Source: Costus lasius
Taxonomy: Eukaryota > Streptophyta > Magnoliopsida > Zingiberales > Costaceae
DNA: 64,000 bases
Assembly: GCA_027563935.2 (NCBI GenBank)
Contig: CM050449.1
Coordinates: 48,520,507-48,584,506, forward strand
Direction of reading: 5' to 3'
Every line of letters starts with the position of its first letter. Position 1 is the stretch's first letter. Both the position numbers and the translations under genes were made by a program. The notes beneath the pieces are model-generated. The model made no database searches. It was not told the DNA's origin and saw only the letters and a list, made by a program, of their open reading frames with translations. Of the stretch, positions 31,923 to 45,300 are shown one piece after another.

Positions 31923-34900
31923 ATGAGCTTCAATGTGCGATCCCTACTGGAAAGGGAGAAGTTTGCTGGGCCGAACTTCTCTGACTGGTTCGGACACCTT
32001 AAGATCATTCTTAAGGCAGAGAGGAAACTGTATGTCCTCGAGACGGCTGTGCCGCCTCAACCCGCTGCGAACGCCGCAAGGGCGGTTCGTGAAACCTATG
32101 AAAAGCACGTCAATGATAGCATTGATGTCGCTTGCCTGATGCTAGCGTCTATGACGCCACCGCTGCAGCGTCAGCATGAGGATATGTCGGCTATAGAGAT
32201 TATAGCGAACCTCAAGATGCTGTATGCTGCACAGGCGAGGACAGAACGCTATAATCTGACGAAGCTCTTCTTTCAGAGCAAACTGGCTGAAGGGAGCCCA
32301 GTGGGAGCTCACGTGCTCAAGATGATTGGGCACAAGGAGGCTCTGGAGAAACTGGGGCATACCATTAACCAGGAGCTTGCTGTAGACATCATTCTGCAGT
32401 CTCTTCCGCCCTCTTTCGATGCGTTCATCATTAACTTTAATATGAACAAAATCGATTGTACTCCGGCAGAACTGCTGAATATGCTCTTGGCTACTGAGGA
32501 AACTCTGAAGGGAAAGCCTTCGACCTCTGTCTTAATGGTTCCTTCCAGGAACAAGAAGAAGGGGAAGAAGGGCAAGGCCCCTGTCAAGAACTACAGTAAG
32601 GCTCTGAAACAGAAGGTGAAGCGGTCCAAGGACAACAGGTGTTTCCACTGTGGCCAGCTGGGTCACTGGAAAAAGGACTGTAAAGCGCTCCAAGGAGATA
32701 AGAGGGGAAGCATCGCTTCTGGCTCAGGTATTTACGTGACGGAAGTCATGGTTTCATCTTCTTCTATTTCATGGGTGTTGGACACTGCATGTGGAGTTCA
32801 CATTTGTTCAAATGTACAGGAACTCAAGAGAAGAAGACAGGTGGGACAGCATGAGGTAGACCTACGCGTTGGAAACGGGGCACGGGTTGCTGCTGTTGCT
32901 GTAGGAGACTATTTCATTTCTTTACCATCTGGCATTGTATTGGAATTAAACAATTGTTATTTTGTACCGAGTATCACTAAAAATATTATCTCTATTCCTG
33001 CTCTTGTCAGGAAAGGATTTGCCTTTGAATGCAATATTTCAAAGTGTGTTTTATCTTGTGATAATATTGTTTATGCAACTGGTTCAATTAACAATGGGTT
33101 ATTCATGTTGGACATGGAATATTCTATACAAAACATTGATAATAAGAAAGCCAAGTATGCTGATGACAGCACCTTGTTATGGCATAGTCGTTTAGGCCAT
33201 ATTAACAAGAAGCGCATTAAGCGGTTGCATGATCATGGACTGCTGGGATCATTCTCCTATGAGGAGATTGATACATGCAAAGCTTGTTTAATTGGTAAAA
33301 TGACGAAGTCACCTTTTCTTAACAAAGGTCAAAGGGCTTCAGGTTTACTTGACCTTATACACAGTGATGTGTGTGGGCCATTTAGTAAACATGCCAGAGG
33401 TGGCTATTAGTACTTCATTACCTTTACTGATGATTTCAGTAGGTATGGTTATGTCTATCTGATGAGACATAAAAGTGAATCTTTTGACAAGTTCAAAGAG
33501 TTCAAGAATGAAGTACAAAATCAGCTAGGCCGAAATATCAAGGCACTTCGTTCTGATCGAGGTGGAGAATACTTGAGTCATGCGTTTACTGACTATCTAA
33601 AAGAGTGTGGGATTATCTCACAGCTCACTCCGCCAGGAACACCACAATGGAATGGTGTGTCCGAGAGGAGAAATAGAACGTTACTTGATATGGTTCGTTC
33701 TATGATGAGTCAGGCTACTCTTCCATATTCCTTTTGGGGTTTTGCACTGGAAACAGCTGCAAAGGTACTAAACCGAGTGCCATCCAAGGCCGTTTCAAAG
33801 ACGCCATATGAGTTATGGTATGGGAAACAGCCGAGCTTGACATTTATCAGGATCTGGGGTTGCGAGGCTTATGTCAAAAAGCTCGCCTCTGGGAAACTGG
33901 AGAGCAGATCTGAGAAATGCATCTTTGTCGGTTACCCTAAGGAAACTAAGGGTTATTATTTCTACGATCCCAAGGAGAACAAGGTGTTTGTTGCTCGGAC
34001 GGCCATATTTCTTGAGAAGGAGTTTCTTCTGCAAGAGGCCAGTGGGAGAGAAATAAAGCTGGATGAGAATCCAGAGGAAGGACAAAGTAGTCAAGCACAG
34101 TTGGATGAGCCTGAGCCGGTAGAACAGGTTACTGAACAACCTGAGGCTCAGATATCACGGGAACCGCGAAGATCGGGAAGGATCCGTCGACAGCCTGAGC
34201 GCTATGACGGAGTCTACATCATTGATAATGATGAACCCCTTACTTATGCGGATGCAGTCAGTGGACCGGAGTCAGCTAGATGGCTTGAAGCTATGCGAGC
34301 CGAAATGGACTCCATGTCAGATAACCAAGTCTGGGATTTGGTTGATCCGCCTCCGGGAGTAATCCCTGTAGGCTGTAAATGGATCTTCAAGAAGAAGATT
34401 GACATGGATGGTAACGTAGTTACCTATAAAGGCAGGCTAGTTGCGAAAGGTTTCAAACAAATCTACGGGATAGATTATGATGAAACTTTCTCACCTGTAG
34501 CCATGTTTAAGTCTATTCGGATTCTTTTCGCGATAGCTGCATATTACGATTATGAGATCTGGCAGATGGATGTGAAGACAGCTTTCCTTAATGGAAATCT
34601 GGATGAGGATGTGTATATGACACAACCTGAGGGTTTCACTAATCCATCAGATCGTCATAAAATATGCAAGTTAAAGAAGTCTATTTATGGACTTAAGCAA
34701 GCATCAAGAAGCTGGAATATTCATTTTGATGAATCAATCTCTGAGTTTGGTTTCATCAAGAACGAAGATGACCCGTGTTTATATAAGAGGTTTAGTGGGA
34801 GCGTGATTACTTTCCTAGTCCTCTACGTCGATGATATCTTGATCATTGGAAACGATATTCCTGAACTGCATGCTGTTAAGGCATGGTTAGGAAAATGTTT

Positions 34901-35807
34901 CCAGATGAAAGATCTAGGAGAAGCAGCCTATGTGTTAGGTGTGAAGATCTACAGGGATAGATCTAAGAGGCTTCTCGGGCTATGCCAGAGTACGTACATC
35001 GATAAAGTCCTAGAGAGATTCCATTTAGAGAATTCTAAAAGAGGATATCTGCCAGTCAGACATGGTCTGAATCTTTCGAAGAGTCAGTGTCCACAAACAC
35101 AGACTGAGAAAGATGAAATGGACAATACGCCTTATGCTTCGGCTATTGGGTCCATTATGTATGCGATGTTGTGTACTCGCCCAGACGTCGCTTACGGGTT
35201 AAGCGTGACCAGTCGTTTCCAAAGTAATCCAGGACAGGCACACTGGATTGCGGTCAAGAACATTTTAAAATATCTGCGGAGGACCAAAGATATGTTCTTG
35301 ATATATGGTGGTCAGGAAGAACTCAGTATTGAAGGATATACTGACGCTTCATTCCAGTCGGACCAGGATGATTTCCGATCGCAATCAGGCTATGTTTTTA
35401 GCTTGAATGGTGGAGCAGTGGTGTGGAAAAGTTTCAAACAGTCAACTGTTGCTGATTCCACAACAGAAGCCGAGTATGTTGCAGCCTCGGAAGCATCCAA
35501 GGAGGCAGTGTGGATTCGTAAGTTCGTGAGAGAACTTGGTGTTGTTCCTTCGAGTGCAGATCCTTTGGTTATCTTCTGTGATAACACTGGAGCCATCGCA
35601 CAAGCAAAGGAACCACGGTCGCACCAGAAGTCCAAGCACATACAGAGACGGTTTCACTTGATCCGAGAGATCATTGATCGAGGCGAGATCAAAATCTGCA
35701 AGGTTCATACAGACGACAATCTGGCTGACCCGCTTACCAAGCCTCTGGCGCAGCAGAAGCATGAGAAGCACTGTAATAATATGGGTTTGAGATTTCTCAA
35801 CCATTAG
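31923..35807 (+). pseudogene. B copia gag-pol with a single in-frame TAG
   Basis: 1,295 codons including the stop. Gag about 1-230; basic linker with KKKGKKGK; zinc knuckle C240-C253; protease D287-T-A; integrase HHCC about 415-455; catalytic D482, D545, E581 (DD35E spacing); RT YVDD 968-971; RNase H near D1141. One nonsense codon, TAG at 33408-33410 (residue 496, Gln in sister copies), falls inside the integrase core, between the first and second catalytic Asp. Frames 31923-33410 and 33462-35807 are otherwise open and share the same phase. Gag and protease could still be made; integrase, RT and RNase H would need readthrough. Confidence 0.95.
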
Positions 35808-35827
35808 ATTAAGTGCAAGTGGGAGAT
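35808..35827 (+). other. B polypurine tract
   Basis: AAGTGCAAGTGGGAGAT lies directly between the gag-pol stop and the 3' LTR; plus-strand primer site. Confidence 0.88.
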
Positions 35828-37551
35828 TGTTGGGGTATGCCCTTATGGCTAATGTTTGAGGCCTTTGGGATTGTATCAGTATCATGTAATAAACTCTTGT
35901 GTTTATAAAGGCATGGTTGTTATTCAGTTTGTTACCTTGTCTGCTGTAATAAGTGTACTACTGAATAATGTCTCAAAGCTGTTCAGCTAGGCTGACAGTT
36001 AAGTCCTTAGTCGAGATATCTTGGTGAACATGAGACAGCCTTGATATGATTGAGACTAACATGTGTTCTAATCTTATAGGATGCTTCGAGCATGGAATAA
36101 GATGTAGACTCATGGGTACATTGGATGTACTGGACAGACCCTACTAGGATATTCAATTGCTTGTCACAATGTGAATAATCCTTGTATGCTACAAGTGGCA
36201 CATGTCCTTTGACTTGAGATCACTTGTGTTTCTAAATGATGATTGTCATTGTTTTGAGGTAGTTCAATATCATTTGAAAGATAATGGTTATAAACTATCT
36301 TGGATAATGATCATGAGTCAGGTTAGGACACTAGTGATAGACATAGGATTGCCGTCTCCTTGTTCAAGGAGTGTGGTGTTCTATAGGGGCCCCCTTGGAT
36401 GAGATGATTGAGAAAGTGTATGGCCATACCCAGATGACTATGATCATCTGATCTAATCATGCTCATCGTATTGGAGTTACAAGCTTGACATGCTTGTCCA
36501 ATAAGAACATCCAGTGGCAAAGGATACATGTATGCCTTGTGAAGTGGATTCACACTTGTGCTGTGGTTTGGGTGTAGTCTTGGAAGACTCTTTCCTTTAT
36601 ATCGGGAGACAGTGATGTGTTGCTAGATACCCCTCACTGATTGTGATAACGTGAGTTATCGTTACCGACATTTAAAGGAAACCCTTAGGGTCGCACAATT
36701 TGGTGATATGGCTTACTTGAGTCAGATCGTGTGGACTGGATTGTTTTGATTCAGTTTAAAGGAGTTTAAACTCTGATTGTAAGTGAGATCCAGTCTGATC
36801 ATGTTTGATTGATTAGGGCTTGAGATCGGTAAGCTTCGATCGAGAGTATGGATGCTAGATCGATGAGATCAAGGGCATCAAAAGATGAACGGTCAGATTT
36901 TGAACCTTAGGGTTTATTTTGGTCTGGACCAATTCTTGGGCTGATTTGGTTTGGTCATTGGACCAACTGCATTGAACCGGCTCATATGTGAGCGCTTGGT
37001 TCATTTGAGAGAAGAGATATGCGTTTGGTTCACTTCATGTGAACGCATAACGCATGTATTCAAGACTTGCCAATTTTGGCATTTCGGTTTTGCAAAGTGA
37101 TGAATGTCTCCACATTCGATCACAAGGCTTCTCTAACGCTCATCTCCCTTTTGGCTCTCGACGACACACACATTCTTGGGTGGTGTAAGTTGACGAGAAG
37201 AAGGATCGGCCAAGAGAGATTTTTCATCATCTCCTTCCATTCGACAAGCAAGCTTGGGTGCCTTGCTAGCACAAGGGACGCCAAGGAAGTAAGCAATCTT
37301 CATCTTGTGTGTGAACTTTTGGAGGAGATCTAAGTTGCTCTCTTCTTCCAAGCCGACATTCAACCCTATGGCATTGGTATGATCTCCTTCTTGATCTAAT
37401 TAATCCATCAAAGTTGATCATATGAGCATATAAACGATTATGTTGTTGAAACCCTAGCAAACATGCATGCACTCCCTTAGGGTTTCGGCCCCCCCCCCCC
37501 TCTTGAAAGGGGTTTTATCCGCTTGCGCTCCCCCTTGAAGGGGACTCTTCA
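35828..37551 (+). repeat. B 3' LTR
   Basis: 1,724 bp; pairs with 28404-30125. The difference in length is in a C homopolymer. Ends GACTCTTCA and is followed by the second GCGCA. Confidence 0.95.
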
Positions 37552-37782
37552 GCGCATATGCTTAGATCTAGATGACATGCGAAACTAACATACATCTTAG
37601 TATATGTTTTTGTTGGCGCATGTATGTTGGCGCATCTATGTTTTCTTCAAAACTTCTTCTCATGCACGACTCTCATTAGATCTAAAAGGCGCCTGCTTTA
37701 AACCCTTAGACGGGTTATTAGGGTTGAAGTCATCCCCTAGGTTAGATCCAAACAGTCTGATCAGATCATCTGACAGCCTTGA
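37552..37782 (+). other. C leader, second segment
   Basis: Continues the leader of C after B. It matches the corresponding part of the other leaders (GATCTA...GACGGGTT...CATCTGACAGCCT). It ends with CTTGA, the target duplicated by D. No gene. Confidence 0.8.
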
Positions 37783-38779
37783 TGCAGGAGTCCCCTTCAA
37801 GGGGGAGCGCAAGCGGATAAAACCCCTTTCGAGAGGGGGGCGCAAAACCCTAATACATGCGCATAGAACACTATTGCATGGGCGGAAATAGGGCATCAAG
37901 AATCGATTGCATGATATATATGATCAACTATGAAAAACCGATTGCAAGTATCAAGTAGAATCATACCATCGCCATTCGTTGGATGGTGTGTTGGAATCAA
38001 AGACCGAAAGGGATCTTCTCCCTAGTCGACGCACACACGATGAGGAATGGCTTCTCCTTGTCGTCTTTGTGCTAGCAAAGCTTCAAGGGTCCTTTGCGCG
38101 TGGAGGAGATGAGATCCTTTTGGGCTTGGCGAAGAAGAACTTCCTCTTCACTCGTCGAGAGCTTTGTCACACGAGAAGAGAGAAAAAACGTCCAAGTGAT
38201 GAGAGGCGATTGAGCGAACGTTGTGATCAACGTGGAGGCATTGCTATCCAAAAATAGCAACCCATTACTCTCAACGGTTATGCGTTCACATGAAGTGAAC
38301 CGTAACTCCTTCACCCCATTCGAACCTTTGAACCAAGCGCTCACAAGATGAGCCGGTTCAAATGACTTTGGTCCAAGACCAAATCAGCCCAAGCAATGGT
38401 CGATCTTATTGAACCTCAAGGCTCAAGATCACCGTTGATCTCAAGATGCTCCTGATCTCACCGATCTAGCATCAAATCTCTCGATCGAAGCTTACCGATC
38501 TCAAGCCCTAATCAATCAAACATGATCAGACCAGATCTCACTTACAATCAGAGTTTAAAATTCCTTTAAACTGAACCGAAACAATTCAGTCCACACGATC
38601 TGACTTAAGTAAGCCATATCATCAAATTGTGCGACCCTAAGGGTTTCCTATACCTGTCGGTAACGATAACTCACGTTATCACGATCAGTGAGGGGTATCT
38701 AGCAACACATCACTGTCTCCCGATAGAAAGGAAAGAGTCTTCCAAGACTTCACCCAAACCACAGCACAAGTGTGACTCT
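37783..38779 (-). repeat. D 3' LTR, U5-side part
   Basis: 997 bp, begins on the + strand TGCAGGAGTCCCC, the complement of the LTR 3' tip. Matches 54368-55364 of the 5' LTR. Ends in ACTCT, the target used by E. Contains a copy of the LTR ATG/donor block and the inverted repeat. Confidence 0.93.
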
Positions 38780-40476
38780 TGTTGGAGTATGCCCTTAAGG
38801 CTAATGTTTGAGGCCTTGGGATTGTATAAGTATCATGTAATAAACTCTTATGTTTATAAAAGGCATGGTTGTTATTCAGGTTGTTACCTTGTCTGCTGTA
38901 ATAAGTGTACTTCTGAATAATGTCTCAAAGCTGTTCAGCTAGGCTGACAGGCTATATGTCCTTAGTCGAGATATCTTGGTGAACATGAGACAGCCTTGAT
39001 ATGATTGAGACTAATATAAGTGCTAATCTTATAGGATGCTTCGAGCATGGAATAAGATGTAGACTCATGGGTACATTGGATGTACTGGACAGACCCTACT
39101 GGGATATTCCATTGCTTGTCACAATGTGAATGATCCTTGTAAGCAGCAAGTGGCACATGTCCTCTGACTTGAGATCACTTGTGTTTCTAAATGATGATTG
39201 TCATTGTCTTGAGGTAGTTCAATATCATTTGAAACATAATGATTATAGACTATCTTGGATGGTGAGCTTGAATCAGGTTAGGGCACTAGTGATAGACATA
39301 GGATTGCCGTCTCCTTGTTTAAGGAGTGTGATGTTCTAAAGGGCCCCCTTATGAGATGATTGAGATAGTGTATGGCCATACCCAGATGACTATGTGCATC
39401 TGATCTAATCATGCTCATCGTATTGGAGTTACAGGCTTGACATGCTTGTCCAATAAGAACATCCAGTGGCAAAGGAATTATGTATGCCTTGTGAGTTTGA
39501 TTCACACTTGTGCTATGGTTTGGGAGTAGTCTTGGAAGACTCTTTCCTTTATATCGGGAGACAGTGATGTGTTGCTAGATACCCCTCACTAATCGTGGTA
39601 ACGTAAGTTATCGTTACCGACATTTAGAGGAAACCCTCAGGGTCGCACAATTTGGTGATATGGCTTACTTGAGTCAGATCGTATGGACTGGATTCTTTGA
39701 GTTCAGATTATAGGGATTTAATCTCTGATTGTAAGTGAGATCTGGTCTGATCATGTTTGATTGATTAGGACTTGAGATCGGTAAGCTTCGATCGAGAGAG
39801 ATGATGCTAGATCGGAGAGATCAGGGGCATCAGGAGATGAATGGTTAGATCATGAGCCTTGGGGTTCGATTTGGTCTAGACCAAGTGGCTTGAGCTATTT
39901 CGGTTTGGTTTGATGAACCAAATTCGATTGAACGATTTGGATTGAACCGGTTCACAAATGTGAACGCTTGGTTCAATGCCAATATGCGTTCATGAAGTGG
40001 CTTGAACGCTTGGCTTGATTCTCTTCCACTTATGGAAAGTAATCAAAGCCGGTTATGCTTCAACGCCAAAACGCATAAGCGTTGGCTTCTTCACTTGAAC
40101 GCGATCATCCTTTCGTTGGGTGGTTGACGAAGGTGAGAGAGAAGCAAGAGAAGCTCTCGGCCAAGAAAGGGAATCATCTCATCATCCCTTCCAATTCGAC
40201 AAAAGAAAAGCTTGGGTGTCTTGCTAGCACAAGGGACCGCAAGGAGTAAGCATCTTCATCTTGTGTGTGAACTTGTGGAGGAGATCTAGTTTGTTCTCTT
40301 CATCCAAGCCGACTTCCAAGCATATGGCGTTGGTATGAATTTCCATCTCAATCTATTCAATCGGTTATAGTTGAACATATGGCATGCAAATGATCTTAAA
40401 CCCTTGCTTCCGCTAGCATCTTTTTCATTAGCGCCATGCTTAGGGTTTTTGCCCCCCATTTTAAGGGGTTTCTTCA
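38780..40476 (+). repeat. E 5' LTR
   Basis: 1,697 bp, TGTTGGAGTATGCC...GGGTTTCTTCA. Inverted repeat TCTTGCTAGCACAAGG at 40219-40234; ATG GCG TTG|GTATGA at 40324-40338. Confidence 0.95.
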
Positions 40477-42347
40477 ATTGGTATCAGAGGTAGGCTCTAT
40501 GCATGCTATTATGTTTGCTGATGTGATCCATACATGTTGCGCTTACTTGATGAACTTTGCGCTTACTTGATGATTTGGTTACATGAACTTTGCGCTTGTG
40601 TCATGGTTACATGAACTTTGCGCTTGTGTCATGGTTACATGAACTTTGCGCTTGTGGCATGATTACCTAAAGTTTGCGCTCCCCCTTGAAGGGGACCCCC
40701 TAAAGTTTGCGCTCCCCCTTGAAGGGGACCCCCTTAGATCTAAGGGTTATCAATATGAATGAAGCATGTTGTTTGATTGTTTGCGCTTGATCTAGATGTT
40801 TTATAAAACTTATATCTTGCGCGGCTGATTAGATCTAAGGTGCCCCTACTATAATTCCTTAGATGGGTTGATGGGGTTGAAAGCATAATCTAAATAGATC
40901 CAAGTCTGATCAGACCATCTGACAGCTCAGATGAGTTGACCTGATAGCACCTATGCGCAAGCACAAGGTGGCTGTAGGTTGACTGCATCTAGGGCGTGTA
41001 GCGAGGTCTGGTTGAGACAACTACTGAACACACATGAGTTAGGCCCGGGGTCACACCCGCTTGCCAAAACTCATGAGGGTGGTTCAGCCCTTGGCGCATG
41101 CATGGTTGACCATTAGGTCAACATGGGTCAGTTAGGACTCGGTGCATGCAAGGGCAGTGGATCTGACTAGATGGATGCGTGGATCCCTATCAATGGACCA
41201 TTGTAAGGTTATAGGGCTTATAAGGAAATTAAAATTGATACCATGGGGTTTTTTCAAAAAATTTTAATTTCATGAATGGATCACATGTTGATTGAACCAT
41301 ATGCTTGTTTATTTAGTCTTATGTGGGTTGCCCATTTGTGTGCTGTGCTGGGGCCTGCGTGCCTGGATTTAAAAATTGTAAATTAATTTGTGATCTGCGA
41401 ATCACATTGTACTTAATTTATAATATGTTGTTGACCTGCGAGTCAACCTTGTCTAGATAGATCAAATGTACTTTGATTAGACAAGAGCACAAAGGCACAC
41501 ATCCAAGAGGGGCATTCACCTGGTGGTGCACCTGAGGTGCTCTTGGCGCTAGGGCACTGGGTTGGACCAGATGAGATGCAATGGAGCTCAAGTGAAGACT
41601 TAAGTAAAATTAAGGTCTTACTAGGGTTCATGGGCTCTTACCACATAAGATCATGCATTCTATTTATTGCTTTTATAATTAGAATTGCATGTTTAAGTTT
41701 ATCTTCTGCTATCACCATAGGACTTCCATGATAGTTAAGAAGATAAAAGACCGTTAAAATCCAACGCTAACATATCAAGCTCGATAAGCCTTCTGACGCG
41801 AAACCTCACCTTTCTGATTATCGTTGGAGCCGTGTTGAACCCACTCAGTGGGCACGTCCATCTATCTTCAGACGTTGCTGGATTTCACCTGCGTGTTACA
41901 GAGTTGGGATTTATCCCCTCTCGTTGCTCAGCATAGCACGTGGTGGTCCAGGGAGTAGGTCAGGTCAGCTTGACCATGTAGACAACATATGTGGCGCATA
42001 TGGTAGCGCATGGAGGCAGCCATCTCTGGGATCAGAGACTGTGTTGTACCAACTCAGTTGGCACAGTCTGCTGGATTGCCAAGATGAAGGGGAATCGCAC
42101 GGGTTGGCGATTGGCTGGGACAGCCTACCAGAAATTAGTGCTTGTCATCTCTGTGCATCTTATCTCGCCTGAGCGGGACGCGGAGACCAAGTATGAAATC
42201 TAGATCCCATCTCACTAAAAGAGTGTTACTCTTTCGGACTGTTTACTGGATTTTTCAGTCAGACAAAATAGTGAGAAAAGAATCTTTCTTAAGTCCTGGA
42301 TTGATTCTGAACATTGATACTGACCTTGCTGTTCTTGCTTGTTGTAG
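40333..42347 (+). other. Predicted leader intron of E
   Basis: Donor ATG GCG TTG|GTATGA; acceptor CTTGTTGTAG|ATTCCTGCAG, then 21 nt to the gag ATG at 42369. In phase 0 as in A2, B and D. Contains the primer-binding site and a minisatellite. No transcript evidence. Confidence 0.5.
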
Positions 42348-42368
42348 ATTCCTGCAGCAACGAACACC
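40477..42368 (+). other. E leader with primer-binding site
   Basis: Primer-binding site TGGTATCAGAGG at 40479-40490. The leader is longer than in sister copies because of a minisatellite at 40557-40745. No supported gene. Confidence 0.85.
40557..40745 (+). repeat. TTTGCGCT-anchored minisatellite in E leader
   Basis: CGCTTGTG-type units start at 40593, 40621 and 40649 (28-bp period). They are followed by two units of CGCTCCCCCTTGAAGGGG type at 40677 and 40710 (33-bp step). The last two resemble the hairpin-prone LTR tip of copy B, so LTR-end sequence seems to have been copied into the leader. Confidence 0.8.
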
Positions 42369-45300
42369 ATGAGCTTCAATGTGCGATCCCTACTGGAAAG
42401 GGAGAAGTTTGCTGGGCCGAACTTCTCTGACTGGTTCGGACACCTTAAGATCGTTCTTAAGGCAGAGAGGAAACTGTATGTCCTCGAGACGGCGATACCG
42501 CCGCAGCCCGCTCCGAACGCCGCAAGGGCGGTTCGGGATGCCTACGAAAAGCACATCAATGATAGCATTGATGTCGCTTGCCTGATGCTAGCGTCTATGA
42601 CGCCACCGCTGCAGCGTCAGCATGAGGATATGTCGGCTATAGAAATTATAGCGAACCTCAAGATGCTGTATGCTGCACAGGCGAGGACTGAACGCTATAA
42701 TCTGACGAAGCTCTTCTTTCAGAGCAAACTGGCTGAAGGGAGCCCAGTGGGAGCTCACGTGCTCAAGATGATTGGGCACAAGGAGGCTCTGGAGAAACTG
42801 GGGCATACCATCAACCAGGAGCTTGCTGTGGATATTATTCTGCAGTCTCTCCCGCCTTCTTTCGATGCGTTCATCATTAACTTTAATATGAACAAAATCG
42901 ATTGTACGCCGGCAGAGCTGCTGAATATGCTCTTGACCACTGAGGAAACTCTGAAGGGTAAGCCTTCAACCTCTGTCTTGATGGTTCCTTCCAGGAACAA
43001 GAAGAAGGGGAAGAAGGGCAAAGCCCCTGTCAAGAATTACAGCAAGGCCCTGAAACAGAAGGTGAAGCGGTCGAAGGACAACAGGTGTTTCCACTGTGGC
43101 CAGCTGGGTCACTGGAAAAAGGACTGTAAAGCGCTCCAAGGAGATAAGAGGGGAAGCATCGCTTCTGGCTCAGGTATATATGTGACTGAGGTCATGTTAT
43201 CTTCTTCTACTATATCATGGGTGTTGGACACTGCATGTGGAGTTCACATTTGTTCAAATGTGCAGGAACTCAAGAGAAGAAGGCAGGTGGGACAGCATGA
43301 GGTAGACCTACGAGTTGGAAACGGGGCACGGGTTGCTGCTGTTGCTGTAGGAGACTATTTCATTACTTTACCATCTGGCATTGTATTAGAATTAAACAAT
43401 TGTTATTTTGTACCAAGTATCACAAAGAATATTATCTCTATTCCTGCTCTTGTCAGGAAAGGATTTGCCTTTGAATGCAATATTTCAAAGTGTGTTTTAT
43501 CTCTAGATAATATTGTGTATGCAACTGGTTCAATTAACAATGGGTTATACATGTTGGACATGGAAAATTCTATACAAAACATTGATAATAAGAAAGCCAA
43601 GTATGCTGATGACAGCACCTTGCTATGGCATAGTCGTTTAGGCCATATAAACGAGAAGCGCATTAAGCGGTTGCATGATCATGGACTGCTGGGATCTTTC
43701 TCCTATGAGGAGATTGATACATGCAAAGCTTGTTTGATGGGTAAAATGACGAAGTCACCTTTTTCAAACAAAGGTCAAAGGACTTCAGGTTTACTTGACC
43801 TTATACACAGTGATGTGTGTGGGCCATTTAGTAAACATGCCAGAGGTGGCTATCAGTACTTCATTACCTTTACTGATGATTTCAGTAGATATGGGTATGT
43901 CTATTTAATGAGACATAAAAGTGAATCTTTTGACAAGTTCAAAGAGTTCAAAAATGAAGTACAAAATCAGTTAGGCCGAAATATCAAGGCACTTCGTTCT
44001 GATCGAGGTGGAGAATACCTGAGTCATGCGTTTACTGACTATCTGAAGGAGTGTGGGATTATCTCACAGCTCACTCCGCAAAGGAACACCGCAGTGGAAT
44101 GGTGTGTCCGAGAGGAGAAATAGAACGTTACTTGATATGGTTCGTTCTATGATGAGTCAGGCTATTCTTCCATATTCCTTTTGGGGTTTTGCACTGGAAA
44201 CAGCTGCAAAGGTACTAAACCGAGTGCCATCCAAGGCAGTTTCAAAGACGCCATATGAGCTATGGTATGGGAAACAGCCTAGCTTGACATTTATCAGGAT
44301 CTGGGGTTGCGAGGCTTATGTCAAAAAGCTCGCCTCTGGGAAACTAGAGAGCAGATCTGATAAATGCATCTTTGTCGGTTACCCTAAGGAAACTAAGGGT
44401 TATTATTTCTTCGATCCCAAAGAGAACAAGGTTTTTGTTGCTCGGACGGCCATATTTCTTGAGAAGGAGTTTCTTCTGCAAGAGGCCAGTGGGAGAGAAA
44501 TAAAGCTGGATGAGAATCCAGAGGAAGGACAAAGTAGTCAGGCAGAGTTGGATGTGCCTGAGCCAGTAGATCAGGTTACTGAACAACCTGAGGCTCAAAT
44601 ATCACGGGAACCGCGAAGATCGGGTAGGATCCGTCGACAGCCTGAGCGCTATGACGGAGTCTACATCATTGATAATGATGAACCCCTAACTTATGCGGAT
44701 GCGGTCAGTGGACCGGAGTCAGCTAGATGGCTTGAAGCTATGCGAGCCGAGATGGACTCCATGTCAGATAACCAAGTCTGGGATTTGGTTGATCCGCCTC
44801 CGGGAGTAATCCCTATAGGCTGTAAATGGATCTTCAAGAAGAAGATTGACATGGATGGTAACGTGGTTACCTATAAAGGCAGGCTAGTTGCGAAAGGTTT
44901 CAAACAAATCTACGGGATAGATTATGATGAAACTTTCTCACCTGTAGCCATGTTTAAGTCTATTCGGATTCTTTTCGCGATAGCTGCATATTACGATTAT
45001 GAGATCTGGCAGATGGATGTGAAGACAGCTTTCCTTAATGGAAATCTGGATGAGGATGTGTATATGACACAACCGGAAGGTTTCACTAATCCAGCAGATC
45101 GTCATAAAATATGCAAGTTAAAGAAGTCCATTTATGGGCTGAAACAAGCATCTAGGAGCTGGAATATTCATTTTGATGAATCAATCTCTGAGTTTGGTTT
45201 CATCAAGAACGAGGATGACCCGTGTGTATATAAGAGGTTTAGTGGGAGCGTGATTACATTCCTAATCCTCTACGTCGATGATATCTTAATCATTGGAAAT

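Larger units (their letters stand above)
28404..37551 (+). mobile_element. Ty1/copia element B (near-intact)
   Basis: Complete 9.1-kb + strand element in the leader of C. Target-site duplication GCGCA at 28399-28403 and 37552-37556. LTRs 28404-30125 and 35828-37551 differ at about seven bases plus a C-run of 10 versus 12. Gag-pol has one nonsense codon. Confidence 0.95.
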
